DNA from: Glandiceps talaboti | Lineage: Eukaryota; Hemichordata; Enteropneusta; Spengelidae | NCBI RefSeq assembly: GCF_964340395.1 | Contig: NC_135554.1 | Location: 27,093,592-27,157,591 of the forward strand | Direction of reading: 5' to 3' | Length of the DNA: 64,000 nt | Shown here: positions 25,100-37,607 of the stretch, piece by piece | How positions within the stretch are numbered: position 1 is the stretch's first letter | How the letters are laid out: every line of letters starts with the position of its first letter | The notes under the pieces: generated by a model | The model's input: the letters and a program-made list of their open reading frames with translations, nothing else | Database searches by the model: none | What the model was told of the DNA's origin: nothing | Made by a program: the position numbers and the translations under genes

Positions 25100-27130
25100 C
25101 CAGCTGTTCGTACAATATCACTGAGTCACATTAATGTGACATGAACTCTACAAATCCTTATTTCTCTCGCATTAAGGTATCTGTGTGGGCTAGGACGTCA
25201 GGTGAATTTATCAATAAAACTATGTAAATCCACTCATACATATTTATTTAGACGCATTGGAGTCGGAACTAGCAAAGGGCATACCGTCAATAAGCAGTAA
25301 CACAGCCACAAACTTTGACTGATTAAGAGTAATTGACATTTTGCTGGGGAGTCTGATGCGCCCTCTACGACAGATTCCTGAGTAACACACACACGGGGAG
25401 TGTGAGAGTCTGCCGTAAAGATGTTTTAGTATTTTAAATGCCTGACTGTAAAACGTTGAGTGTCGGCATTTTTGTCAATTGTTATAAATTTAAAGACGAA
25501 AAAAAAAAGTTTGATGGATGACAATTTTTTTGTCATCGTGAGCATGTGCTTCTGACAGAATCAGGTGCCCGCAGAAGTATCGCCCACACTCCGAGTTTAG
25601 CGTAAGTTCAGAAGTACGGCGTCGATGTATTATGTACACACGTACACGATCTCAAGTCAAATGATTTTCCTTCCACGTTTTGTTTTTCAAAATTCGGTGA
25701 AGGCTGTTTTATGATTGATTAAACTTGTTCTATTTCCAAAAGCCACGGTGTCATCTCTGAAAGCCGGGGCAGTCAATCTTAACTAAACTACATGTATTAC
25801 TATTCACGTCGTATTCGTTTCTAGACTAAAAGGCAAATATAACATCACCGTCACATGTGCGAGTACGAGTTCACATCGATACAACCACAAGCGATGTATT
25901 TCAAAACAAATGCATACGGTACGGTGAATACTGATCGAGCCAAGTTTGGTCTCCGTAGCGGTAAATATAATCCCAGTATGTCTCTACGATGCATGTTAGT
26001 CGATGTCATGACTAGCTGATAGTGCCAACAAATATTGAACATTTTATGAACGGCTTAGATACATTTTAAGAGTCGCTTTCCTGAATAAAACAACCATTTT
26101 CAGATTGCATGCCGACATGGGCGACACATCAAGTAATCAAAGACACAACAACAAACAAATCCAAAGCAACTGTGTTTATTTATAGCAATCTGCGGATGGA
26201 AATCACGATTTTCCCAGGGAATGATACGTAACACACGTCAATATTACACTGAGGACCTAACTGAAACATTGAAACATTTCAATTTTGCTCACATTGTACA
26301 TTTGAGTCGTCATGGACTATCGAACAGGCAATTTCAGGAACGACGATTTGCATCATACTCATAGACCTCATGTTTGCTTGTACCGCGCCGTTCACACGTG
26401 TGAGCTCACACTGTAGGCAAACTCGCTCTAGCTCTGTCTTCTTGGGCTAATGGAATGCGTATGGTTGCCTGCAGACACAAATTTATGGTTGTCTGCAGAC
26501 ACAATTTTTTCTATGTAATTTTTATTGAAAATGCGTAAAATACATAAGATTTGCTGTAGTTCGGTGCGTAGTCTCAGAGGGAGTAATTCGAAACTCTAGT
26601 CTGACAATTGTCCTCCAAGGTCATATTCATAATCTACCGTCACCCCCGCGGCCCCGCACGTACAAGCATGACTAGAAGATATGATCACACGGAAACACTG
26701 TCCCTCCATTCTCAGCCAAGGCCTCGTAACGAAGTTTGGAACGTCTTTTACCTATTTTCGTTTTCGGCATCGTGGTAGTGTATGCCAAATATGGTAGTGA
26801 GTCTTCAAGGGTTGTCCAGCGGCAGCTAAAAGTTTTCATAACACGCTGTAGAAAGTCCTGAGCGACCGTATGCTCCGTATTGAAATCAAAGATACGCATG
26901 CGCAATATGCATGAGTTTGTTGATGTCCCCCTAGCCTTGACACAGTTGATCGCATTACCGTCACGCTACATATTAGCAATGTAAGCGGCCATATATCAGA
27001 GTGTTAACCTGTTTTCAAGCCATATTACGATTTTTATTCATTCTAGAGGGTTCAAAGAGACAGAATCACTTTACGCGTTCGCAAGTATTGTTTTTACAAG
27101 TACCGCGAAATGGTCGCGAAGTTGTCAAAA
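25100..27130 (-). promoter_or_regulatory. CpG-enriched island with NRF-1-type site
   Basis: This stretch is visibly richer in CpG than its surroundings. ACGCATGCGCA at 26894-26904 is identical to the element in the HCCS promoter and lies about 125 bp upstream of the minus-strand ATG at 26770. A CCGCGGCCCCGC-like GC cluster occurs near 26646. It is read as a promoter for a minus-strand gene, though a divergent plus-strand transcript cannot be excluded. Confidence 0.4.
26752..26770 (-). CDS. Candidate first coding exon, unrecognised gene (MPKTKI)
   Basis: The minus strand has ACCACG|ATG followed by CCGAAAACGAAAATAG and a donor GTAAAAG at 26751, giving M-P-K-T-K-I and a one-base overhang. It lies in a CpG-enriched island and downstream of an NRF-1-type palindrome. 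If the donor is not used, the frame stays open to 26672 as a basic 32-codon peptide (GKRRSKLRYEALAENGG follows), which also looks coding-like. Upstream the same frame is open back to 26905. I do not recognise the product. The next exon is not identified with confidence; a candidate at 12498-12423 is phase-compatible. Confidence 0.3.
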
Positions 27131-27139
27131 AATGGGATT

Positions 27140-28750
27140 TTTTTGCCTTTTTGACCATTTAGAACGTTTCTTCATTTTACTCGTTCTAGCTTATTATACA
27201 TGCTAGGGAATTCGGGTTTGTTTTATTTGATAATTGAGATGAAGGACGAGAAACTGGTTAGAGGGATTTTTTGTTAGTGAAACAGGCACTCGGCAATACT
27301 TTGTTGAAAATGGGGTACGCATACAACAAAATTTGCCTTTTTGACAATTAATTTGAAGCATTTTGGATCAAAATTTCAAAATTTTGTCTAGACAGATTTT
27401 GACATGTATATTTATGATCACAACTGTAAAAAAAATTTTTAAAAAAAATCAAAATTGCCTATTACAGAGTGGAAAATATGAAAAATATGATATAATAATA
27501 TACACAGGTGTCAAATTTCATCATAATTTAAACAAACTCTACTTTAATGTTTTTAATGTTATGATGAATATTAAAGGGACAAACTCAGAAAATTTGGTGT
27601 CAATATCTTTATTTTTAACAAAGTTACAACAATATTTCTACAATAAAGAATTGGATGAAAAATAGCCTATACAACAACCTTAAGTCTTTTTCACTGGCAG
27701 TTTTTTCTCAAAAAGTGTGACATTAATATAAAAAAAAAATCTTCATTAACTCAAAACACATATTTCTCAAATTCAGTAGACTACATGTATTTATTAGGGT
27801 GGACGTTCATTCATAAATTATTCCTGAATTTACTAATCTGGTACAAATATATTTACATATATGTACATGTATCATCCCAATAAAACACTAACACACTATT
27901 TATTTTCTAAAGATGATATGGTACATATTTGGGACTCCAAAATCAAGTGAAGCCATAACAACATTGCTACAATTGATGTAGTTATATATTATTTCTGAAG
28001 ATATTTTTGCCCTTTAATCATAAAATACATGTAATATCTGATCGATTGAGTACAATATGCTAGCCGAGTGTTTACACCTGCATGAGTTCCACCAGAAGTA
28101 ATTTAATACACCATCACAACCAAATGTCTGGCAAGTTATCAATCATTTATAATATTAAACACTTGCATGTATGAACTGATTTGATTTCTGGTGTTTTCAC
28201 TTACACTTTTACAGTGACTTGTGAATAGAAATATGTACAACAGAATTCATTGATAGGCTATTTGACATTTTCCAGCCATGTCTCAAGTTGCTTGAATTAT
28301 GTTGTGTATACGGTAACATAGCTGTAACCAGCCATAATACAAGTGTTTGGTTTACGTTTTAGAAACCTAGTAACCAAGATGAGTCAATCTATTAGCACAC
28401 ATTGCCCCATTGCACCCTAGTTTGATCTGGAATACTGGTAACTCCGATAGTTTTACCCAGTAACTGTTCTGTTCCACAGTAACTGTTCTAATGATGTCAA
28501 GAACTAGGCAAAATCTACCTACATTACCCAGTCATTTTACCTGCGATGTAATGATGGCGAGAACTAAGTAAAATCTACCTACATTACCCAGTCATATTAC
28601 CAGGTTCACCAACAAAATTATGGTACAACGTACAATGTAGTGGAAACTACACAAATTTACCTGATTTCCCTCTTTCTGTTACCAGGGTTACCAAACCTTA
28701 GTTATCAAAAATACTGTGTGTAAACATTGACCCAATGGATGTACACAACA
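27140..28750. other. Non-coding, nothing recognised
   Basis: Very AT-rich sequence. The 100-codon frame at 27363-27665 is K/N/I-rich and has no support. Confidence 0.45.
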
Positions 28751-28754
28751 CAGT

Positions 28755-29033
28755 CACTTGTGAGCTAATGTTCCATTCCAGGACTGTGATATTCTAGTCT
28801 AGGATGATCATAATACAACATAATGACGTTATTATAGGTATTTACGATATTAAAAAAATACAGGTACTGTTATCGATGTCAGTTGCAAAACACACGTTTA
28901 TTTCGCAAGACAACGATAATGGTACTGATATTTTTTTTGAATATCGTTAATACCTATAATGTCATAATTTTGTATTACGATCATCCTAGACTAGAATATC
29001 ACAGTCCTGGAGTGGAACATTAGTTCACAAGTG
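28755..29033. mobile_element. 279-bp element with ~100-bp terminal inverted repeats
   Basis: CACTTGTGAGCTAATGTTCC through ATATTCTAGTCTAGGATGAT to TTATAGGTATTTACGATATT on the left is mirrored on the right with about 10% difference. The spacer is about 80 bp. Inside both arms lies TAGTCTAGGATGATC, similar to the TAGTC termini seen elsewhere. No flanking duplication is visible. Confidence 0.7.
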
Positions 29034-29039
29034 CCTGTG

Positions 29040-32000
29040 GTAGACAGCCAACTCTATACTACAATTGGAAGGACACATACACATACATTTCTGTGGTGTC
29101 ATGTCATATTTTAATGGTTTTCAGCTGTCATGCTGTGTTTGTTTGAGCTCTGATCAACACTATCCTTGATATAAAATATTACTGGACATAAAGCTTTTCT
29201 GTATTTGTTTATTAAAGACTGATAAAATACTTGACATTTTCAACCCATGTTTTCGATTCATAGCTTTGGTATGTTTTATTTTACAAGGACATGATATGGT
29301 AGTATTTGTTTTATATCTTTACCCCCTCACTTCCCTATCTCTACAAATGCCACATGTAGTTTCTGCTAACCACAAATATTAATTCAATTTCAACAGAATT
29401 TTGAAGCTAGGAGGGATTCCCTCTTCCAGTAACCTCACAAGTATGTCCACAGATTTGAACTTGAAGGTTCTACTAGTACTAATAAATTCTTTAACATTGA
29501 GTTTGCTGTAATGTAAACAATGCAAGGCTTATCCTATTTCTGTTACCATGGAAATCAAATAACCACACTGGTCTCTAAATCATTCTCCGTAAGAGATCAA
29601 CTACATAATTTAGTATGACTATTTTGTCAATAACCTTGAAATTTGCATTAATGCCACAAGTGGTACACTAAATTTTATTTAAATAATTCTCACCATAAAA
29701 ATACATTTTAGTCAACAAGCCAGCTGTTCAGTTCTAATACATAACCCCCACCCTCAAATATCCAACATTTGGGGCTATTTGAGTCTCATTGTAATCTATC
29801 AATATTCCAGTGAAATGCAAAAAATGCAGCTTGCTGATAATTAATCAAGAAGAATTCTGTGTTGCCTGAGTAAATAACAATCAAAGTTATGTATAATGAC
29901 AAAGACAAACCAACACAAATGTCAACCCTACACAATGTACATTTTCAGTGAGGGTTCTCTCTCAGATATTACAATATCACATATTAAACAGTATGTTGCA
30001 TTTTCTACAGTAAACTGAAACACGGTTATATAATCTACAACTGGTCATAATAATAACACACAGAGTGAATCCCTCAAAAGCAGCCATATTAATTTTGAAC
30101 TTGTATAACATATCTTGATTATCATGTTACAAGTTGTAAGGTGATCCACAGATATTGTCTTCATCACTGCATTTCTTCTCATCCATGAAAACTAGCTGAA
30201 AGCAACAGGAAAGCTATTCCATTCTGTGATTACAGAATCCCACATGCCAATTGCCATTAGAGAATTGAATTCATTCATTCAAACCTAGAGATGATTGAAT
30301 TCTTTCAATAACACCATTTTATTTTTTCTATTAGCTTTTCTTTTATGAGCATAATTTCCGAAAGCAAAGGGAACCAAATTGATTCAACAGTGAGAACTCA
30401 ACAATTATTTTGACCTTGGGTAAGACATTAAATATAGCTAAATCTATTAGACTAGTGGCCAGATAAAAAAGTTCTCTGTGTTAATAAGCCACAGAGGCAT
30501 AACTGTTGACATTTTTGACAGTATTTCTAATTTGTAATTATATCCTGTTCTGCCTTTTACAGTACCTGTCATCACCAAGTACAATGTGTTCAACATTTTG
30601 TTATGATTTGGAACCCTGCTATTTAGTGCAATTCCTGGTTTTACAAACACCCATGGATAGGATGGATGGATAGAACAGATCTGGCAAAAAGATTTTAATA
30701 CCACATACATGTAATCAATTTTGTTGGGAACCTTGGTAAAATACTTAAAGATGAAGGGCAGTTCTGGCAAGATTTGCATACTTTCTAATACACAAAAGAG
30801 AGAAAGGAACCTGGGTATAGGCCTTAGTACTAATAGTAGTTTGTTTACATTTTCCCTCCTTCATAGTACATTGTCAAAATAGAAACACCACTGGCCATGC
30901 ATTGGAACTCCAGTTAACTTTCTGTTCATCTAATATGTACATATAAGCCATATGTTTCATTCACGAGTTACAGTATACTTTAAATATTTATCACCCACTC
31001 AGTACATGGAAATGTTTAACACAAAAAAACTCAATAAAAATTCATTCTTTTTATAAATTGGTACAGCCCCAGAGTAAATGTTAAAGTACCAGGCTTCCAT
31101 CATTTGAATAAACATACTTTCCTTTCTTGCTGTCTTTGTTACACATTAGAACATCTGTTGGCTTGTAATGAAATTCAGTTAAATTAAAAAGACCACCTTG
31201 CCCAATTATCCTCATGTGTACACCAATCTTATTTATAAATATTGGCAAAATATGCCAAAAAAGCTTTTAGAGAGTACTGGATATAAAACTGTGAACTCAT
31301 TTTGACTGTATTTATTATGCATAATTACTTGTAATGTTATTGCTCTTTATTTTTTTCATAACCCTACCAGCTGCCATTAGCCACTTTATAGCCTTACCAA
31401 ATCTTCCACAATCCTTAAACACAGTCAGTTTCTGACACTATGGCTTAAAGTATGATGAAAGATTATTTTCCTTTTCTAAATTCTAGATTTCCTTCTATCT
31501 GGAACATATACCACTTCCATATCATTCAATTTTGGGTCACTTTATTAAAACTTAGAGGATGTGAATTGAGATGCTATACATAATATACTGAAAGCTCAAA
31601 ATGGGCTTTAAAAATTGTCATTTCTGTTTTTTTCTAAAAGACGACAAATATCACTAACGAAAACCCTATATGAGTGTTCTTTGAAGTAGTTTTGGCCATA
31701 ATGTTAGTTTTGTTACCATCTTTGTCAATAACTACCTTTTATTTATTTCGTAGTCTTGCCCAGACTTGATTCAGGGATATTTCACATCCATAATATGACT
31801 TGACCAATAATACTAAATATAAGATCAACATAGTGCTGTGGGCCTTTTTTTTGTCGTGATGTTGTACATATGATTATATATTCATAAAGGAACTACATTG
31901 CACACCAAGGACAAAATGGACATAGGTTGTTTTTGTTTTGTACAATAGCAACGACCTCAAAAACAAGCCCATTTATTATACTGGACTGTTGAATGTTTTT

Positions 32001-34100
32001 TATTGTCATTTTAATAGTCATTCTTTTGTCAAGCCTAGTTTCTGGGTAGCTTGCGTCACCGCAACAAAGAGATCAACATATCTAAGTAATAACCAAGGGA
32101 CAACAGTCTGTTCTATGCTAGGATTCAAAACCAATGCTCTCACAAACGGTTTCTGAAAATGGCCATATGAAATTACCATCCTTATGCCTACAACCAATGG
32201 TTAACTCACTAGATATACTAAACAAAGTATTTTAATTGTAACTGTTGTTTCGTGTAGTATACATTAAACAAGAGCATCATAATTTAATGGAAAAGAATGG
32301 TGAGCACCATACATTGTGACTACAAAGCTGCCTTGGAAGGAAGACAAATATTATAATATTAACAAAATGTTTACAGTGTGGAGCTTATCCAAACATTAGC
32401 TATAAAGGTGAGCTAGCTATGTGAGATTAGGAGACCAAGATAAAATATTAATTTAGTAATTATTAAGATAGAATTAGACTAGGTATGTTCCATAATTCAT
32501 AATTTTTATCAAATAGTGTATGAAATTACTTTATGAAATTACTTTTCCTAAAAGACATCATTTGGGTATGGGTTGAATGAATCAAGATTATTATGCATTC
32601 ATATCTTGACAATAACACTTTTGAAAAAGAAAATGACATCATTAAACTACTAATTTCATAAATTGTGTTGTAGAATTATTCTTTATGTCAAAAATTTGAT
32701 TTCTTTCACAATCCTGACTATGAGGCAAGATAATGAACAGAAATCATTCCGTAATTGAAGCAACAGTAGTCTTATTTTCAGTTGTTGTATTTTACGTTTC
32801 AGAAAAGCGTCTACACTTAGTGTAGCAAAAAATTGATTTTCTTTCCCTGTCTCTTTTTTACAGTCCTTCAGAATATTGATATTTCCAGACAATCAATGCC
32901 ACCCCAATGTTATCACCACAGCTTATACTAAATCTGTTGTCATGACGATTCCATCTTCACTCACATCTGCACAGCATCCTCGAAAGACAAGTGAATCCAG
33001 ACCATTGCACAAGTGTTTTGTCCCTTCTCTTGGAACACAGTATCAAGACAAATTATCAAGGTATCATTCACAGGGTGGTTCGCAGGTGATACAATATCAT
33101 GACCATGAACAAATTGGTTCACACAGACTCGTACAAAATATGAAACACTTGATGATATTATGCACTAGTATTACTACTACTAAGGTATATTTCTGGCTAT
33201 TGACATCAAAACGAAATTTGAAAATATTAATATAAAACGTAGCTGCAAACAAAACAGGTATATCAGCAAGAGGGAGAATAGATTAGTAGTAGTCAAGTAT
33301 TACAGTAATTGACAAGGAGTTTATGACAAAAACAACAGTTTCTAGATTCTAACTGATTCTCATCACAGGGACATGTATCAGACATAACTTTAAAATAAAT
33401 TCAAGCTTCTTAAAAAGTCATATTAAGGTACATAACTATTTGAAGATTTAAACTGTTTTTAGACTCGGTTACTTCTAATATTTCTAAATTGCCACATTTG
33501 TGTTCTACACATAACCTTTGCAGAGTAATATACAAGTGGAGTTAACAGGAGTAATAGTAAACCATACTTTAACCAATGTGCCTTGACCAAACATTCGGTT
33601 CAAGCATAGATATAGGTCTCAGTTGTTGATCATTTGTCAAAAATAGTGTATACATGCATGATTTATTAACTGCCAACTCTACACCATTGGAATCCATTAT
33701 CAATTTCACGTGTCACTTGCTCACAAAAATTTCTACACAGTGACTTGTATTTACTTTGCTAAAAACCAACACCTTTCAAGAACTTCAACTTCTTTTTCAT
33801 ATCACCTTGCATTTAGTTACAGATGACAAGTTTATACTTTACCAGGGTTTCCTACCATAATTTTGACACAAGATATGGAAATCTATCATAGTTTTATCAC
33901 ATTTTCTTCTTACTGTGGGGTTCCCAGACCCTTTCAAATAAACTATATTCGTATGGAACCTAAATTTTACATCCCATGACATCATAAGCAACAAAAAAAC
34001 ATTCCAGTATCTACAAGTTCAACAGGTATGTTGTGACATATTTTAACTGTTTTTGCCAGCACTTAAAATGTAGTATCAACCTGTCCTCTGCTTTACTTTG
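29040..34100. other. Non-coding, nothing convincing
   Basis: AT-rich sequence without arrays. Open frames of 110 (minus, 30447-30779), 69 (minus, 32683-32892) and 119 codons (plus, 32876-33235) lack recognisable domains or convincing splice borders and are left unassigned. Confidence 0.4.
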
Positions 34101-34140
34101 TCATCTCATTCATTAGTTACATAATATAACCACCATTCTC

Positions 34141-34335
34141 CTATTCACAACAGCTTCTACATACAATGCTCTCTCCACAAACACAGGCACACAATAGACA
34201 CAGAAGGTAATCAACCAAAAACAGAAAGCCAACATCAATAGGTGGATTTGTGGAAAGAATAGACAAGCCAGCCAACCCAGACAGGATAATGGTCCAGGGG
34301 TCACTTGTGAAAAGCCATGGGAAAGTAAAGTACCT
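34141..34335 (-). other. Hydrophobic open frames, unassigned
   Basis: Two overlapping minus-strand frames are open here, and one reads SDPWTIILSGLAGLSIL then DVGFLFLVDYLLCLLCACVC, like a membrane segment, ending in TAG. It could be a terminal exon of the upstream MMDG gene, but no clear acceptor or family match supports this. Confidence 0.12.
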
Positions 34336-35249
34336 TGGACACGTATTCAAAATTGATCAGTTGTGCAAACATTATGGTAAAAGTCACCAAACCAAAATTT
34401 AGTCAGTTTTAAACCAAAATTAGAATAACAGTATGAGCATCAAACTGTGTTTTTCATTTCTGACATAAATAAGTTCATTTTCACAGAAGAAACTAAATCA
34501 AACTAACAATTTGTTCTTCTTACAGTTAGATCTAAACAAGATGATTCAATTTCAAACCATTTTGAACAACACAACTGGGAAGTACACAGCATGACAGTTC
34601 AGTGTTTGTACACTTTTCTATGCATGTACTTCTCTGAGAAGTTGTTTGAAAATTATATCAATAGTTGGAAAAAAAGTAGGAAGGTACATGTAGATACCTC
34701 AATATTTTATCAAATAAATATCTCTTCATCACATATACAGAAGTGATCAGTACTTCCTCTCACTGACTTGTCATGTATTGACTCTGTCATGTTACATTAG
34801 AAGAACAGTTCACCAGCTGAATGCAGATTACAGTAAACTCTGTGGCTAAAAATTAAATCTGATTTCAAAATACCCCTGCAAGACTGAAATATCTTAGTTT
34901 AGTTCCTGACAGACCATATTCCGTGAAGATTAGCTTGACAAGACATATATCATATACATTGTACTAGGTGAAAGTGTACATTTCATTTACCTAGCTACCC
35001 TTGAGTAAACAAAATGGACATTGCTTCATGAAATGAGTGTGGTCTCACAGGGGTTTATGTGACAAACCATCACTGGGCATTAAGCTTACAGAAAGCTAGT
35101 CTCAGAAGTGTTGATAGAAATATGAGCTCTCAGAACTGAAATGACAGTATTGTTCAAGAAAAGTCCTTCAGGGTGTAGCCTGCCCCCTCGCTGGATCTGT
35201 GACTCCACTACGCAGTTATCAAGTGCAGCGGAGTCAAGATTCAACAACA

Positions 35250-35655
35250 TATGCTATTCTGCTATGCCCTTAACAAATGTAGCATCGTCACAGATCCAGT
35301 GACATAAACAGGATATTCTACTGCAGTTAACAAGTGTAGCAGTCACCAGATTCAGTGACATAAACAGGCTATTCTGCTGCAGTTAACAAGTGTAGCAGTC
35401 ACCAGATTCAGCGACATAAACAGGCTATTCTGCTGCAGTTAACAAGTGTAGCAGTCACCAGATTCAGCGACATAAACAGGCTATTCTGCTGCAGTTAACA
35501 AGTGTAGCAGTCACCAGATTCAGGGACATAAACAGGCTATTCTGCTGCAGTTAACAAGTGTAGCAGTCACCAGATTCAGGGACATAAACAGGCTATTCTG
35601 CTGCAGTTAACAAGTGTAGCAGTCACCAGATTCAGCGACATAAACAGGCTATTCA
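35250..35655. repeat. 56-bp tandem repeat, about 6 copies
   Basis: The unit is CAGTTAACAAGTGTAGCAGT then CACCAGATTCAGCGACATAA and ACAGGCTATTCTGCTG, nearly identical between copies. Degenerate relatives extend left to about 35180 (GTGACTCCACTACGCAG). Confidence 0.9.
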
Positions 35656-35659
35656 CTAT

Positions 35660-37330
35660 TCTTGATACACAGACCTACAACCTGACGTGGTTTTGATGAG
35701 GCATGTCAACACTGAAGGGACTACATGTACATTGAGAGTGATTGAGTATCACATTACAGGACACTGCTTTGGTCTATTACCTGATATTTTCTACAAAATG
35801 TTGGATACATGTCACAGACAAGACATAGCTTTACAGACCATTTCAACTATCAACACACAATCTTCACCACGATGGACTTTTCATCAAATTTATCATAGGC
35901 ATACTTTCTATCCCCTGTGTCTCATATTATTCTAATAATGTTGAGCTAACAATTCAGTTTCTATTACATTTTCCCAGTCTCGGTCTTCTACACATAACCC
36001 CAACAGTAACTCAACTGATGCCTGGCCTGTCAATAACAAAATAATAAATGTGTTCCAGTAATATCAAAAATAATTTTACCACAACTCTAAATACTTTTTT
36101 TCGACATCTTATACGATATTCTGAAGAGATACAACTGTGATTAATTTTTTGGTACAATTACTAAAGGATGATTTGATATGATGACTATGTATATTACTTT
36201 CACCACAAGGTTGTAGCCACTTGTACTCCACTGGGTCCAAAAGCTTTCACTTTGTAATAATACTTATAAATTATGTAAGTTTTCATGAAGCGCTTTCCCA
36301 GACTGTGCTCAAACTGCTTTACACTTATCCCTACTACAGACAACAACACAACAAATACTTTAAAATACTGTTCACAGACTGACAATGTGTAATGTACAGT
36401 AAACATATGATATACACAGGTCCTAGTTTTAACTGCCACATCACAACAACTTTGTTTGTGAATTATTACAGTGAAACCTTCCCTCATCAATGCAAGCAGT
36501 GATTCACTTAGGACAATTAGCTAGATTAATCTCTCTTGGGATATCATGGATGGGAGTGTTAAAACATGATAAGACAGAGGAAGCTTGTACTTCAAATAAC
36601 ATTATCTGTTTTGTGAAAGGTGATTGGAAGACAATTGATGTTATTGGCTTCATAATGGGCTTTGGTCTATTCAAATAATAGACAATGCCATTATGTTATA
36701 GGCCTAAATCTCAATATTTAGAGGACTCATACTTACAATTACTTTAGTTATATAATGTAACAACAAACTGCCCTCTACAAAGAAAAGGGGACAAAATCAT
36801 CCCCTTGACACATTTCAAAATTCCTCACAAAAAATTACACACCTGGGTTTAATTAAGCCTCTGTAATTCTAAATCACCTACTGTAATCCCAAAGTATTGA
36901 ACAAAGATCCATATTAAAGAGTCAAATATTTTAACTGGACAGGTAAATGGAAAACACCTGTACGGGTGTAAAATTTGGTTACAATCTTTTAGACTAATAT
37001 GCCTACATGTTCTATTTGGCTAAGTTTAATTTAGCTTTTATTTTTTGAAATTCCATTTACTATGTGACAAATGCCACAATTCAGTGCTTTCTTCTACTTG
37101 TTATATCGTACAGCCACTACTACAGGAAAAGGGAAATACCGTGATTCCTGTAGGAACTATGCTTTGTCACCGAGGTAGAACCAATGGCTGGCATAGAAAT
37201 GTGACCCAATAACGATCATGGAATGTTTAGTCTCCAGTTTAAATATGAACTGCACCAAGGTTGCATGGTGACTGACTGGCTAACTTGTCTGGTATTTACC
37301 AAACACTACACCCAGTGACAGCCTTTCTAT
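35660..37330. other. Non-coding, nothing recognised
   Basis: No exon, element or array is supported on either strand. Confidence 0.4.
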
Positions 37331-37607
37331 TACCTTAAGAGCCAAGTGAAAGCTTACTCTTGGCTAATGCAGCCATTTGTAGATGCACACACAAACCACA
37401 TTGTCTGCCATCACTCAACAACAAAAAGCAATTTAATTCCCAATACCATGCAGTCTTTTCAGACGGCTGTCCAAGGGTTTCATATTTCTTTCTACCTTCT
37501 TTCACCTGTGGAAGGCTATGTAGATCCAGAGAAGTTCTATTTTCACAACTTAATGCGTCTTCATGCTCAAGTTGCAACAAGTCATCAGGCTTATGTGTTC
37601 AGCTTAC

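Noticed and set aside
30447-30779. 110-codon minus-strand frame
   Set aside because: Composition is that of random AT-rich DNA and no splice borders or family resemblance are visible.
32876-33235. 119-codon plus-strand frame
   Set aside because: No domain, promoter or splice partner recognised. Length is within chance for 64 kb of this composition.
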